Assembly: GCA_016490735.1 (NCBI GenBank)
Contig: JAEMWC010000006.1
Location: 64,501-128,500 of the forward strand
Reading direction: 5' to 3'
Origin: Pachyseris speciosa
Taxonomy: Eukaryota; Cnidaria; Anthozoa; Scleractinia; Pachyseridae
DNA: 64,000 nt
This document shows positions 45,001 to 55,770 of this stretch, piece after piece. Below the pieces are notes generated by a model that had not been told where the DNA came from, made no database searches, and was given only the letters and a program-made list of their open reading frames with translations. Every line of letters begins with the position of its first letter. Positions within the stretch are counted from its first letter, which is position 1. The position numbers and the translations under genes are program-made.

Positions 45001-48000
45001 TGGGACGTCCTTGTAGCTCCACAATGAAAAATAGCTACGACAGAATGACGTTTTCAGAAACCTTGAGCCTCCAGTGCCTTAGGACAGCACCACCTTTCCA
45101 TGGGAGTTTCAATAAAGAGTCACGAAATGCTATGGATCATTCATAGGTGGAAAATCACTCCGAAAAGATAAAAACGGCTGGGCGCCAATGGGTTAAAATT
45201 ATACACAATAATATTGCTAATAGGGTTTTCCTTTTTGGCCACCAACCGGTGATTTTTGCTGCCTGTGAACACCCCAATTGGCAGCAATTGCGCGATGAAG
45301 AATCCTTGCTGTCAGTCTTACAATGCAACGACTTCAACCGGGGCCACCTGAGGTTTTTTAACCAATCAGAAACAGATTTGTTAACAAAGAATTTCGACTT
45401 TGTGGTTTTCAAAGCCAATGAAATTTAATCCTAAAATTAACTTGGCAGTGGGAACAGACACTATAGATATAAAATGTCACCAAAAAAAAATTATATTTTG
45501 AAGTTTGATAAACCTCTAACGTTATCAAAAAGTCCGCCAGCCTGATTGATTCTGAGTTGCACAGTCACAATCTTGCATTTATCTAAACACTAACTGCTTC
45601 TCAAAAACAGAAGCAATGAAAAACATGCCAACGGTCACTTTGTAATGATTGGCTTACGCAAACTATACATGTAGAAGCGTTAAAAAAGATATTGGGCCAA
45701 TTTTGTTTGGATTTCAACCGCCCAGGCATCTTGCACTCCCGCTTCAAATTTGTTCCACAAAAGGCCGCTGGGGTAATTAAAGTCCATTTATTGGCTAAAA
45801 CTGTGCACACAGGCGGAAAATCAAGTAATTTATTGATGAAATTTTGAATCTGTCACGTCTGTTCCCACAGTGGAAAAATACAAGTTAAATTTAGGATTGC
45901 ATTCGATTGGCTTTGAAAACCACAAGTCGAAATTCGTTGTTAACGAATCACCTTTTCATTGGTTAAAAAACCTCGGGTGGCCCCGGTTTAAGTAGTTGCA
46001 CTGTAAAACAAAATACATGTAGATGACCTAGATGGTTGCACCTTTGGCACTCCATTGGGAACTAATGCCCCCACTATTCTCTGCCTGCTTTGCTCAAGTC
46101 GACTGCAATTTCATTTGAAGAGGAAAACCCAGTGCTAATCTAATAACTGTGGTCAAATAAAATACACTACAGTAATCTTACTGAGGCAATCTGCTCAGTA
46201 CTGCAGTTAACTCTTGTGGTTAAGTAATTGATTATTACTCGGGCTGCCCGCGCATCTCGCGCGGTGCCCGGGTCTAAGATTACTGACGGTTCTTCTTTTT
46301 CGTCGAGTATCATCCACAAAGTGCACTTCCGGCGTTTCTGCGCAAGCGCCAACTATTTTAACAGAGTGATGCCTGTTGTCACGTATCGGAAAATGTCGAT
46401 TCACCTTGTGTCTTTTGAAGTCTGAACAAACAATATGTTAAGAGAGGTGTCTATGCGAATGATTGCAAGTTCAACGGCGAGAAGAAAGCTTTTAACACGA
46501 GTAAACTTAACTCCAGATGGACTGCCATGTTTCCTCGTGTCTGCTTCAGTAGACTGCGAGTAGTCTCTAATTTTGGCGATGGATTGTGGGGTGGGCGAAA
46601 GACACGTGCGCGCGCAAAGTTGCGAGGAGACGCGAGGCGAGGGGAGCACCAAAAATTAGAGACTACAGACAAAGGGAGTTTGACCTTTCACGGCCGAGTG
46701 ATTCGGAAGTATAAATCTCATATCAACAGCAAGAATGATACTTGTTGTCACGTATCGGAAAACGTCGATTCACCTTGTGTCTTTGAAGTCTGAACAACTA
46801 ATATGTTAAGAGAAGTGTCTATACGAATGTTTGCAAGTTCAACAGCGAGAAGAAAGCTTTTAACATGACCAAAGTTTAACTCCAGATGGACTGCCGTGTT
46901 CCCCGTATCCGCTCCATTGAGATGTACATTTTGTTGAATAACTCAAGTACGGGATATCACACACCCCTGAGACTTTGACAGGTAGTTTATTTACTATTTT
47001 CCCACAATATCTCAGTTTCTGGACTTTAATTTTTGAATGATAAGCGATTAGTTTTTACAAATGTACTAGCGTCCCTTGAAACTGTCCAGAAACGTTCCTT
47101 TCTTGTGTTTCAAATGACCCTGGATTGACGTATTTGTAAACAGTTTCACTCTGCTAATTAATTTTCTACTCACATTTCACCGAGACTCCATTCACATTTA
47201 TGCGAAAAAATCCTACATCGTTCAATAAGCGTTTCCTTTCTCAAACAATTATCCATCGAAGCGAAAACAAGTGTGCTTAGTTTTTATTTGGAATCAATAC
47301 ACTATTTTTATCACCTTGCATAATGATAAACCTCTGTGGCCTAAAGGTCATTGTTCCTGCCTGTGACGCAGCTAAACGGGGTTCGATGTCTTTTAGTGGT
47401 ATATATCACAGGCTTTATTTTTTCTGTTTCTCTTTTTCTTGTTCTTTTAGAAATATTTTTTACAAGTGTTATAATTATTGTTCTCAATGGTTGAGCTGTA
47501 TTTTAGAGGAATATATGTTGACAGGGGTCTAAAGAAATAGACTCCAACACAAGCTAAACACAATGCGTCTGATGTAAGAAAGACAGACTTCCAGTTAGGG
47601 ATACAATACTGTTTTTTGCAAGCCTGAGTTTAGGCTAATTGTAGCCTCTTGTTTTTAAAGAGACAGGTGGCGAATATGTATGGGAGGTGAGTGTAATGTT
47701 TCACCTTAAATACTGTGATAATTATTGGACTTGATCTCAACAAGTCAAATAATACTTGGTTGTATTGTTCTGGGCTAGGAATCGTAATCAATATTTTTGG
47801 TACAGACAGATCATTTACAAAGCTACATCACTCTAATCCTGAATATGACCGCACCTCTACCGCTTACCATAATCTGAATACTTGTATTTTGCTTCCAAAC
47901 TACCAAACACCTTTCCTGTATCATTATTTGATGAGCCAGAAGTTACAAATTCCTAAAACAACAACAAATGTCATTTTAAGCATGCCGAGTATTGCTTGCA

Positions 48001-48368
48001 TATGCAATTCCTAAAAAATAAAAAATTTCCGTTATTTTCTAATGTTTTACGAATAGCAAACTCACAACTCCATTTTTTGTTTTTGTCTTCAGGTCAAGTT
48101 TAACTGCTCCAAATCCTGCAAAGAGCACATAAGATACCACCTTTAACACATCATTGCTATTTTGTAAAAACAAAAAAAAAGGCAAGGATCAACAGACAAA
48201 AATTAATGACAAGGAGGAACTAGGTAATCTCATTACATTTTTCAATGATTCATAGAACTATTATTGCAACACACCACCAATCAAAAATAGCTGTAGCTTA
48301 CCATATCCCTTTCCAAACACATCCCGGGATTCTTTACCAAGATCATCATACTTTGGTGGAACAGACAT
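35477..48368 (-). CDS. VDAC: voltage-dependent anion channel (mitochondrial porin), complete, ten coding exons
   Basis: This is a beta-barrel porin of the mitochondrial outer membrane that passes ATP, ADP and small anions. Ten exons join in frame: 48302-48368, 48066-48115, 47868-47952, 43361-43428, 42952-43004, 42311-42421, 38186-38302, 36598-36637, 36369-36479 and 35477-35626. The product has 283 residues, the same length as human VDAC1. It shows the N-terminal helix [31 protein letters not shown], the GLK motif (residues 94-96), YEGWIAGYQ, and the C-terminal signature [13 protein letters not shown]. Residue 73, Glu in VDAC1 and Gln in VDAC3, is Asp here, so the membrane-facing acid is kept. 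Introns 3 and 6 (4.4 and 4.0 kb) are filled with transposons. Confidence 0.97.
36369..36479 (-). CDS. VDAC: VDAC exon 10
   Basis: 111 bp, phase 0 at both ends, encoding [20 protein letters not shown] then [17 protein letters not shown]. Acceptor CGTCTTTAG and donor GTAAGT. Confidence 0.95.
36598..36637 (-). CDS. VDAC: VDAC exon 9 (40 bp)
   Basis: A micro-exon encoding [13 protein letters not shown], between acceptor TTTTCTAG and donor GTGTGT. It is required to keep frame and to supply the N-D-x-x-x-F-x-G-x-I-Y-x-K strand. Confidence 0.92.
36950..37290 (-). pseudogene. possible LINE 3' fragment in VDAC intron
   Basis: On the minus strand a frame ends in [14 protein letters not shown] then a stop, similar to the end of LINE ORF2. 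A 3' region follows and ends in a CAATAAAGTTTCATTCTTTC-type repeat tail at about 36953-36985. It is truncated at 37291 by a piggyBac-type MITE. Confidence 0.4.
37295..37915. mobile_element. piggyBac-type MITE, truncated copy in VDAC intron 7
   Basis: It has TTAA (37291-37294) then CCCATTGGCGCCCGTGCCGG, as in the copies at 32621 and 44215. It lacks the right third and contains a private tandem duplication of about 86 bp (TGCATGCTGGGAAATAACAA near 37744 and 37831). Confidence 0.75.
37949..38124. mobile_element. 176-bp mariner-type MITE with TA flanks
   Basis: The ends CACCATTTTGCTAATG and CATTAGCAAAATGGTG (one extra base in the right arm) are flanked by TA (37947-37948 and 38125-38126). The inner arms GTGGGTAGATCCAGTCCTTT and GGGGGCAAAC make it a long hairpin. 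Confidence 0.82.
38186..38302 (-). CDS. VDAC: VDAC exon 8
   Basis: 117 bp encoding [20 protein letters not shown] then [22 protein letters not shown]-x-A-G-Y-Q is a VDAC hallmark. Acceptor GTTTGCAG and donor GTGAGT. Confidence 0.96.
38982..41109. mobile_element. element C: 2.1-kb TIR element with CCGTTTAAACGG subterminal words
   Basis: GTGACCTCACACGGGAAAAC and its near complement at 41090-41109 are flanked by AAAT (38978-38981 and 41110-41113), a 4-bp duplication. The next 250-300 bp at each end are dense in CCGTTTAAACGG-like words (for example CTGTTTAAACGG near 39058). Inside are three tandem units of about 200 bp, with GGGAGTTTTATCAAAGTTT near 39677, 39877 and 40080. No transposase frame is seen. 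Confidence 0.8.
41963..42095. mobile_element. palindromic MITE
   Basis: GATATTAGCACCGCTATGCT and AGCATAACGGTGCTAATATC are near-perfect inverted repeats. The inner arms read TACAAATCC(C/T)TCTAAATTTTA. Confidence 0.78.
42311..42421 (-). CDS. VDAC: VDAC exon 7
   Basis: 111 bp encoding [20 protein letters not shown] then [16 protein letters not shown], strands 7-9 of the barrel. Acceptor TAATTTAG and donor GTAAGT. Confidence 0.95.
42541..42571 (+). repeat. (CAT)n microsatellite
   Basis: About nine uninterrupted ATC/CAT trinucleotide units in VDAC intron 6. Confidence 0.9.
42952..43004 (-). CDS. VDAC: VDAC exon 6 with GLK motif
   Basis: 53 bp encoding [20 protein letters not shown] is the conserved tripeptide linked to nucleotide interaction in VDACs. 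Acceptor TGTAACAG and donor GTGAGT. Confidence 0.95.
43361..43428 (-). CDS. VDAC: VDAC exon 5
   Basis: 68 bp encoding [20 protein letters not shown] then DQ. The first Asp is residue 73. Acceptor TTTTACAG and donor GTAACT. Confidence 0.94.
43571..43890. mobile_element. 320-bp pogo/Tigger-type MITE with TA flanks
   Basis: CAGTCAAACCTTGATTATCC at the left and GATAATCGAGGTTCAAGTG at the right are inverted repeats flanked by TA (43569-43570 reads TA, 43891-43892 reads TA). The CAGT-x-x-AACCT-x-GATTATC end is typical of pogo/Tigger elements. It lies in VDAC intron 3. Confidence 0.82.
44215..45192. mobile_element. piggyBac-type MITE, full copy in VDAC intron 3
   Basis: It is bounded by TTAA (44211-44214 and 45193-45196), with ends CCCACTGGCGCCCGTGCCGG and GGCGCCAATGGG. 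At 978 bp it is the most complete family member in the window. It carries no transposase. Confidence 0.85.
45321..46003. mobile_element. 683-bp mariner-type TIR element with long arms
   Basis: CAATGCAACGACTTCAACCG and CGGTTTAAGTAGTTGCACTG begin inverted arms of about 130 bp that include CCGGGGCCACC and GATTGGCTTTGAAAACCACA. TA flanks both ends (45319-45320 and 46004-46005). Confidence 0.8.
46225..47655 (-). repeat. repeat R, copy 3 (inverted, 1.43 kb)
   Basis: It runs opposite to copies 1 and 2, from ATTACTCGGGCTGCCCGCGC to GGCTAATTGTAGCCTCTTGT. It shares the internal palindrome with GTAGTCTCTAATTTT ends and the GC-rich terminal hairpin. It lies in VDAC intron 3, next to the mariner-type element. 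Confidence 0.75.
47868..47952 (-). CDS. VDAC: VDAC exon 4
   Basis: 85 bp encoding [20 protein letters not shown] then AKYKYSDY, between acceptor TTTTAG and donor GTAAGC. It lies just right of a 4.4-kb intron and is easily missed because its frame is short. Confidence 0.93.
48066..48115 (-). CDS. VDAC: VDAC exon 3
   Basis: 50 bp encoding [16 protein letters not shown], beta strand 1 of the barrel, between acceptor TTTGCAG and donor GTGAGT. Confidence 0.95.
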
Positions 48369-48371
48369 CTT
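48302..48371 (-). CDS. VDAC: VDAC exon 2 (first coding exon)
   Basis: The acceptor TTTTGGTTTTAG lies three bases before ATG (48368-48366), so the 5' UTR must be spliced from upstream. The exon encodes [20 protein letters not shown] then GY and the first base of a Gly codon, before donor GTAAGC. ATG is chosen because it aligns with the universal MxVPPxYxDLGK start. Confidence 0.95.
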
Positions 48372-48657
48372 CTAAAACCAAAAAATGACTACCTTAGTCA
48401 ACATAAACATTACAGGTCAAATGGAGTTGTAAGGAGACACCAAAAAGCCTCAAAGAGGACACGTGGTTACTGGTAATGAAATCACATGAGGAAAAGGAAT
48501 AGAATGGACAAAATGTCAATTTCAGTAACATGCTCATCAAGAAGTTGAGATGACACAAGTGAGTACACAGGGAGGGAAAATGTTTTTGCTCTCAATTCGG
48601 AAGATCCCTCCGAAAAGTTATGGACTATCTTATGCAGTCGATGCCATAGAGATTGGT

Positions 48658-48876
48658 AAAGCCTGCTTTTCACTAGTGATGCAAGCACAAGCGCAAGCAT
48701 AATCACAAGCATAAGAAGCTTATGCCAAGTGAAAACGACACTATGCAAGCATAAGCGCAAGTACAAGGAAAAATTTTGATCCTTGCGCTTGTGCTTATAC
48801 TTGTGTTAAGCCCATTTTCACGGTGAAATAAGCACTCTTGTGCTTGCGCTTGTGTCGCTAGTGAAAACCAGGCTTA
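48658..48876. mobile_element. MITE rich in CAAGCATAAGC words
   Basis: AAGCCTGCTTTTCACTAGTG and CGCTAGTGAAAACCAGGCTT form inverted ends. The interior is a run of AAGCACAAGCGCAAGCATAA-type words and their complements. A second copy of the family is at about 61137-61333. It lies just upstream of the first VDAC coding exon, in the 5' UTR intron. Confidence 0.75.
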
Positions 48877-49009
48877 ACACAACAAGCTTATAACACAAAC
48901 TAGCTTAAATGTTTTCTTTCATATGGAAGCAAGCAAGGATCCAATGGCACAGCTCTTTCAGCAACATGCAACTCCCTGAGCATTATTTTGTCCACAGAAG
49001 CTAAGTCAT

Positions 49010-49013
<4 letters not shown>

Positions 49014-49047
<34 letters not shown>

Positions 49048-49105
49048 ATGACTTAGCATAATATATATATTATTATACTTAGTATAATATATATATATAT
49101 ATATT
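49014..49105. repeat. (TA)n microsatellite with palindromic flanks
   Basis: Two TA runs. The first is bounded by GTCATTGCATATATA and TATATGCAATGACTTAG, so the whole can form a hairpin. Confidence 0.8.
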
Positions 49106-49823
49106 ATACATATAGCGAGAATTTTAGGCAATAAACCTTGCAAATAGAATTCTATATGTGCTATATTTTCACATGTAAAAAAAGCGTTATGTCCAATCAG
49201 CTTCACGTACAGCACTCTTCACATGTGAAAATATAACCAATCACCATCCAGAGTGGAATTGCTCAGCCAATCAGAGCAAAGCACTCAAATGGCTTCCGAG
49301 AAGCGCGGGCTTCAACTCAACGCCCTCTCGAAGTTTGTGTTTCAAAAACATGGCTTCGGCTTCCTGTTTTGTTCCACTGGATTTGCCGTTAAATGGTTAT
49401 ATTGAGAAGCAATAGAACAAAAAACAAGAGGACAAACATTCAAGGAGGAACATTCAACATTTCTATAAACAGTGTAAGTCAACAGAGTGTGAATTTGTCA
49501 TTGCACAGAACAAAGCGCCGCCATCACATGATTGAATCTGACAGTGATTAGGGACAAGTGAAGACATTCCACACTTTGTATTTACAAATTCCCCCTTATT
49601 TTTCAGTTATTCTAAATAGGAGGTAATATTTAAGCTTGTGTAGCCTCTTTGTCTACTTGTTGCTGTCCTGGAAACCGGACATGTTTTTTTATTACGCTCA
49701 GTCATAAAGATCAGTCTTGAATTTTTTGCTGTTCTTCATGTAAGCTTATCGAATCGGGAAAAATAAAACTTATTTCAACTATAGGTTTAATTCTCGTTAG
49801 ATATATATAATAAACAAATTACA

Positions 49824-49946
49824 GCATAGAAAGCGCTTTGTATGGATTTTTATTCACTCATTGCAAAACTTTGGAGAACTCACTCGTTTGTTTTCCCAAA
49901 TTTTGCAACTCGTGAATAAAAATCCATACTTCGCACTTTCTATGCA
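49824..49946. mobile_element. palindromic MITE
   Basis: GCATAGAAAGCGCTTTGTAT and CGCACTTTCTATGC are inverted ends. The inner arms TGGATTTTTATTCACTCATT and TGCAACTCGTGAATAAAAAT also pair. A TATATATATGTGTGTGTG microsatellite lies at about 49988-50017. Confidence 0.7.
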
Positions 49947-51040
49947 TGAGCGCTGTCCAAAATTTTTTCTATTCAGGTTCAAGAAGTATATATATATATA
50001 TGTGTGTGTGTGTGTATCTGCCTTTGGTAGTCTCAACATCTAACATGGTAGAGAGTTCACCACCACTAAACTTACCTGCTCCAAAACCAAACTAAAAAAT
50101 TAGCTAGCCTTGAGCTCTACAATGCTTTATAATATCAGCATCATTATGCATATAAAATCCAGGAAAGGAGCGGTGAGATATTGTTTGTGATTATTGATAA
50201 TTATTTTAACACATTAATTAAAAAATCTTTAAAAATTACTGCAATTTTCTTTTAAAGGTCAAAGAGAATTACATCAAAACCCATGTCAGTGTTTAAACTA
50301 TTAAAAAAGAAAGGAAAATTTTCCTGGACTAAAAAATGCTCCACAACATCATAGAGTTTATTATTAAACATATAATCCATGAATTTCATTTTTACACTCG
50401 TAAATCACTTAAATGTACACTTCGCAAGTACAAAACGACTGGAAGAATTTAACGTATTTCTTATTCATAATTCCAGAGCTATATTAATAATGACGCGCCA
50501 ACGTGGAAATCCACTACGTCCAGTTCCAAATACAACGAAATATTGTGAGGGAAAAAACTAACTAAAATTGCACAAGGTAAGGATTATTTGGATGATCTTT
50601 TCACATAGAACCTCCCACAAGTAATGACGACATAAGATGATTTCTACAGCAAGTAAGATTTCGTCAACTCCCTCAACCATTTCATCGCAGCGTCTTCGAG
50701 TCAATATTCACTTGTTACAACAAAGATTGGTCCTTTGGGTACAACAGAACCGCTTACAAATTCCAAAGAATTAAAGGTGCAAAGACAGTTAACTAGAAGC
50801 AAGTATGCAATGATAGAACATGGAGCTGTCGACAATTCCTGGTAGAGAACATCGTGAATCATCAGAATTCAACGGCACGCCAGTGGCCACGCGTAACATG
50901 TGCCGGGGGTTCTATTCCAGGACGACGATTCCGCAATCGAAAGTTAAATTTTGAATTCCGCATCATATCCTTAGGTGGAAATCTATGCTTGGTTATTTTC
51001 CTTCATAGTAAACAGATGTAAAAACGCCTGAAAATCTTAC

Positions 51041-51115
51041 CTTACAACCCTACTACTCAGAGTGCCTATCTTCTTCCTTGCTCGACTTGGCAAAGAGTGC
51101 AATACGGCGTGGGGC
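51041..51115 (-). promoter_or_regulatory. probable VDAC 5' UTR exon and promoter region
   Basis: On the minus strand a good donor (GTTGTAAG then GTAAGATT) lies at 51041/51040, preceded by a GC-richer stretch. That fits a non-coding first exon spliced to the acceptor at 48373-48372. The upstream limit is a guess and no TATA box is evident. Confidence 0.4.
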
Positions 51116-51119
51116 GACT

Positions 51120-53085
51120 GAACGGAAATGCAGGGGCAACGTCATGTAAACGTCCCAAAATATCTTTCTCCTGTTTCACTAAGTTGTTTCAGTTTCCACA
51201 GCTCGATACTTGTACACGTACTTGAAACCAGTTAGGATAAGTAAAGAATAGAAATTACTGGGCAGTTGGCGTAATTGGATTTACACAGCGAATAGGGAGG
51301 CGATGAGCGTTCAAACATGCGCACAAGCCATCCCCACCATCCCTAGACAACTAGTGGAAAGCCTTAAAATGCTCCACTCGCCGGGCACAATCATCACTTT
51401 TGTCGGTGCTTTTATTTCTCTTCAGGAAGGAAATGTTCATAGTGATTATACCTGACCAATATCAAACAAAGAGTATGCCGTGGAAGTTGGTGGCGCTTAG
51501 TTGCGGTCAAAAAACCCCCAAAAAAGAAGTGACTTACTTGTGAGATTAAAAAAATGAGGTCGATTAAATGAAATTTTATTTCAAAAAAATAATAATGGTC
51601 CACAATTTAAGAAAAAATGTAGTTCTAAGTCTAAAACTTGTGCCGAGTTTCGAAAAAATATGGCTGATGCAAAAATTCAGTCAACCGGAAAATTAACATC
51701 GAAAAAAATCAAAGGCTCCTCTGAGCCAGCTCATGGATGCATCTTGCTACACTAATTGCGATCTGCACTTGACTAGTAATAGTGCAACCTCTTACCCAGG
51801 GTCTTCAAACTAGACAGGTTGTGATGTATTCTCACCCGCTCTCCTATCAAGGAGAGCGTTGTGTAACACCCCGAAAGTTACAGCATGGTAACTGTTTTTT
51901 TTTTTTTGCCACAATATTGAATTACTTTCAAAAACAATTTTTATGCTGATCGTTTATTTAAGCCAAAGGATACAGACTTTCTGAACAAGATCGGTGTTTT
52001 GGGGGGGTGGGGGGAGAATAAAGAATACGCGGTTTTCATTTACACACCTTTGATTTAGACACCGTGTTCTTCAGTGCTAGACATTAATTCCTCCCTGCTG
52101 CATTCTTCTTTCGGGTGACAAAAAAATCGTCAATCATCGCTTTTAAAATATCAGCGGCAATTTTCGTCGATTTCCATCTTCAGTTCTCGAAGCTTGTGTA
52201 CTTATAAACTGTATTAGCTTCCACTTTCCAACTCCACAAAGGTATATTCAAGAGTATCGGACGAAAAATCATCCGCTGTACAATCTTCACATGCTCTGAT
52301 CGACGTCATTAATATTCACTTCATGATACATAAACAGTCGAGCAAGAATCTACGCATTTCTACTACCCCCTGAAACTTGCAAACCTTGAGCAAAGAGGAC
52401 TGCGGGGACAAATACAATACTTACTAGGGGAGGCACAGAAGAAATGTTTCATCCAAGTTTAATGAATAAATTAATCAGAATCGAGTGAGTGAGTGAGTGA
52501 CATTAAAGTGCCTCCTATACCTCATGGCACGACTACGTCAACTAGTCGAGAGGAAGCGGCAACTGATTAGCGCTGCAACCGGATGTAAGGAGCATATCCT
52601 TATATGGTATAACAGGAAGTGATGTGTAGGCTATGCTGGGCTACGCGCGATCAGAAACAAAATGGCGCATTGGCTTCCCAACTTTGAAGACTTCTCAAGG
52701 GCACCCAACGAGCCAAATCAACCAAAAGCTGTAGAAAGGCATCTTTTAAGTACCTCATGGTGTTTGAAGGCTGTTTAAAGAGAGCTTTTCATAAACTAGA
52801 AGAAGTTTCCTTGCTGAAATTTTAGTTGCCCGAAAATGTTAGGTTACAAAATTTTCCTTTGACAAAATGCAAGCTGAAATGAACTTCCCACGAACTTTCT
52901 AGGGAACAATTTCTTTCCGAAAATGCTAGTTGACGTTTTTGACTGCCAAAAACAACAATTACGACCTTTTCGGAAACCTCAGGCTCTATGATTTCGCAAT
53001 TGCGAATCTTTTAGGCCACGTTTTAGTTACGAAAATCCGAGTGCACTCTTTAATCGACAACGAAAGCCTAAGGCGATCTACCCTC
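51120..53085. other. intergenic, one weak exon candidate only
   Basis: No repeat family or gene can be assigned. A GAGTGAGTGAGTGAGTGA run lies near 52484-52500. At 52662-52778 a 38-codon frame (MAHWLPNFEDFSRAPNEPNQ then PKAVERHLL) starts in a good AAAATGG context on the plus strand, behind a CpG-bearing stretch. It could be a short first exon facing away from VDAC, but I recognise no family. Confidence 0.3.
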
Positions 53086-53087
53086 CA

Positions 53088-53690
53088 CCTTCCCTGTAAG
53101 CAGAGGCCTCTTTTCCTTGTATTCACCGTGCTGGAGAAAAGAGACTTCATTCTCGTCCCTCGAGTCTTCGCTCCGTACTGCGCAGGCTTGACGAAACGAG
53201 AGACTCTCGAAAGATCCGATAGGTTGACGATTCTGATTGGCTTTTTCAAACAATTCAAATAAACGGAAGTAAAACAGAACTTACAAACTCTCTGAACCCT
53301 AGGCATGCGCAGTTCAGCCGGAAGTCCGATATTTTCGGACTTTCAAATCGGATCTTTCCAGGGTCGTTCGTTTCCCGACTGCTGGTCAAGGGGAACGAAG
53401 ACCCTGGGTACGAGGTTGAAGAGACCTCTGCCATGGGTCGAAACGGTCTGTGTTGAGCATGCGTCGCGGTTTCTTAGCGACCAAACGATCATGTGATGTT
53501 TTTAGCATGTGATCAAATGACAAACAATAGATGGAGCATGCGTTTTAAAACCTCCGTCCACGAACTCGGACGGCGGCTTAATCAAAGACCGTTTCGACCA
53601 ATGGCAGAGGTCTCTTTTCTCCCGCACGCTAAATACAAGCAAAAGAGGCCTCTGCTAGCAGGGAACCCTCCACCGAACAGATATCTACCG
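53088..53690. mobile_element. TIR element with TTCCCTG...AGCAGAGGCCTCTTTT ends
   Basis: CCTGTAAGCAGAGGCCTCTT near 53092 is mirrored by AAGAGGCCTCTGCTAGCAGG near 53644, with CTTGTATT/AATACAAG inside. A short CCCTGGGTACGAGGTTGAAG fragment of the CAACCTCGTTCCCAGGG family lies at 53401-53420. Confidence 0.65.
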
Positions 53691-54025
53691 AAACTTGTGG
53701 AAGATTGATAGAGAGTTCAGAAGAACAGTTGATTTCAGCTTCTCCTGATACCTCAGAATTTTTGGTCCGTTGACTAGAAGAATACTAGCGAACACTGTCA
53801 ACTTTGATAGCCCGTTTTTGCGAGGTGTATGGGCAAGATTGGAAGTAAATAACAGGCCTGCACGGACTCCTTCAGTGTGTTTTTTGCGGTCGCCTCGCAT
53901 TAGAGCCTAAGAAATTATATATTTGCTCGCACGAGTGTGTCTTTAAGAGATTTACCTCTTTTGTTTGATATTATCGGAGTTTTAGGATAGATCGTTCTTT
54001 TGTTTTAGAGCCGATGGGCTAGAGG

Positions 54026-54027
<2 letters not shown>

Positions 54028-54069
<42 letters not shown>
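54028..54069 (+). repeat. (TTA)n microsatellite
   Basis: About a dozen uninterrupted ATT units. Confidence 0.92.
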
Positions 54070-54071
<2 letters not shown>

Positions 54072-54340
54072 TTTTTTTTGGATAGCCGTTGTTCTAATTT
54101 CACAAGGCTCTCTTCGAATATTGTTTTCGAAGATTTAATTCTACTGAAGCATTCTTATTGCTTCGCCTCTCATGAAACCATTTTTCACGCCCGGGGGGTG
54201 GCATGAGTTGAAGTGTGTATATCGAAAGGTTTCAGTCGGCTTTTGGTGAGATATAAGGCACACTCGCAAAATTAGATTTACTTCCAATCATGTTCGTGCT
54301 TGTTGATACCCGTGGTATTCGGAAGGCCCGGTTTGGGTGA

Positions 54341-55325
54341 CCTGAAAAACACTGACCCCCGGTCCATGGACCCCACTACGAACCGGGTCCATGGAGTACT
54401 TTACAGACCGGTCCGTGGACTAGCCCTATTGACCCCATCTACAACACCCCCCCCCCCCCCCTAAAAAAAAACATAACGATAATAAAAATGACAACTTGAG
54501 ATTTGACGAACCGTTTGTCAGCTGGCGATTAATGGAGGAACGATGTACTTCGAAATATCGCCAAGTTGGAAACTTTGGAGTTGAGGTCTGAGAAAAAGCA
54601 TGTGCATCCACTTCGAAAAAAGACCGATACCTTAGCCTTTGAATCAGTGACCGCGAAGGGGGAGGGACTGGAGGGGGCTTAGCCGCTTAGCCCCTCCCCC
54701 ACCTCCCCCACCTCCCCCCCCCCCCCACCCCCACTTTTCAACAGTAAAAAGCAGGTGATGCTAAAAAAATCGAAGTTACTTTTCTATTTAACGTTTTACC
54801 GAAAACTGATTATTCTTGTTTTAAAACACGGCTGTTTTGTTACTGAAAGTATGTAAGTTTCACCACACCACGTTAGTATTAAATGCATTTCCAGGGGGAG
54901 CATGCCCTCGGACCCCACTAGTTGACTCACGCTAAAGCGTTCGAAATGAGGCCCCCAGTTGCAAATTTGCTGCGTGGGCCCTGTGAATAGGGGTGAGGCT
55001 GCGGGTGACCTTTTTATATGTGCATTATTCTGTTAGCAGTAGTTTCCCTTCTCTATCATCCATACCATGCCGAAGGAGCACTATCTTGTGAAGCCTGGGA
55101 CAAGGTGAAGGACGCAGTAATATTTCTGCAGAGTAATAGTCGAAATTTCGCCCACACGAGTGGACTAAAATCCAGACAAACGATACGTCAAATCTCAAGT
55201 TGTCATTTTTGTTATCGTTGTTTTTTTTAAGGGGGTCAGTAAGGGTAGTCCGTGGACCGGTCCATAAAGTAGTCCATGGACCTGGTCCGTAGTGGGGTCC
55301 ATGGACCGGGGGTCAGTGTTTTCAG
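54341..55325. mobile_element. element G: about 1-kb TIR element
   Basis: CACTGACCCCCGGTCCATGG and its complement start inverted arms of about 90 bp with GACCGGTCC and TGGGGTC words (54341-54440 and 55235-55325). C-runs lie at about 54447-54461 and 54701-54726. No clear target duplication is visible. It abuts a possible coding exon on its right. Confidence 0.72.
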
Positions 55326-55461
55326 TGTTTTCGTTACCATTGGAAGTGCTTGCTGCTGAGGTTTGAAGCGTATTTTCTTGTTGAGACAAGCGGTTCAAGT
55401 TGTTGATGAACGCATTGACAATTTCTTGAACAGAGCTAGCAGATTGCGAGTTACCGGCCAT
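55326..55461 (-). CDS. possible first exon of an unrecognised gene
   Basis: From ATG 55461-55459 the frame reads MAGNSQSASSVQEIVNAFIN then NLNRLSQQENTLQTSAAS and TSNGNENTE, a Ser/Asn/Gln-rich helix-then-linker composition typical of real N-termini. It runs straight into element G at its 3' side. No homologue is recognised. A second ATG in an AAGATGGCGCC context lies upstream at 55610-55608 in another frame. Confidence 0.28.
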
Positions 55462-55770
55462 TGCCTGATTTCATACCATGGGGGTCTGGAACTAGTCACA
55501 CTGTTTGCCGGACGGAAGTAGGAGGGTGAATCCAAAGTGGAGAAAATGGCCGTTGAAACAAGAAGTTTCAGTTTAGAAACAATAGATAGTTCCACGGTTA
55601 TTGGCGCCATCTTAACTGGGGGGCAAACGCGGCTAAAATTACAGTAAATGTATGGTATTTTGACCGACTTTGAACCGCTGTAACACCGCTAAAAAGAGGC
55701 GGATTTCCAACATTTGCCACTACTTTTAACAGTTTTATTGATATCGTTCATTCAACAGAAAATAAGGCCA

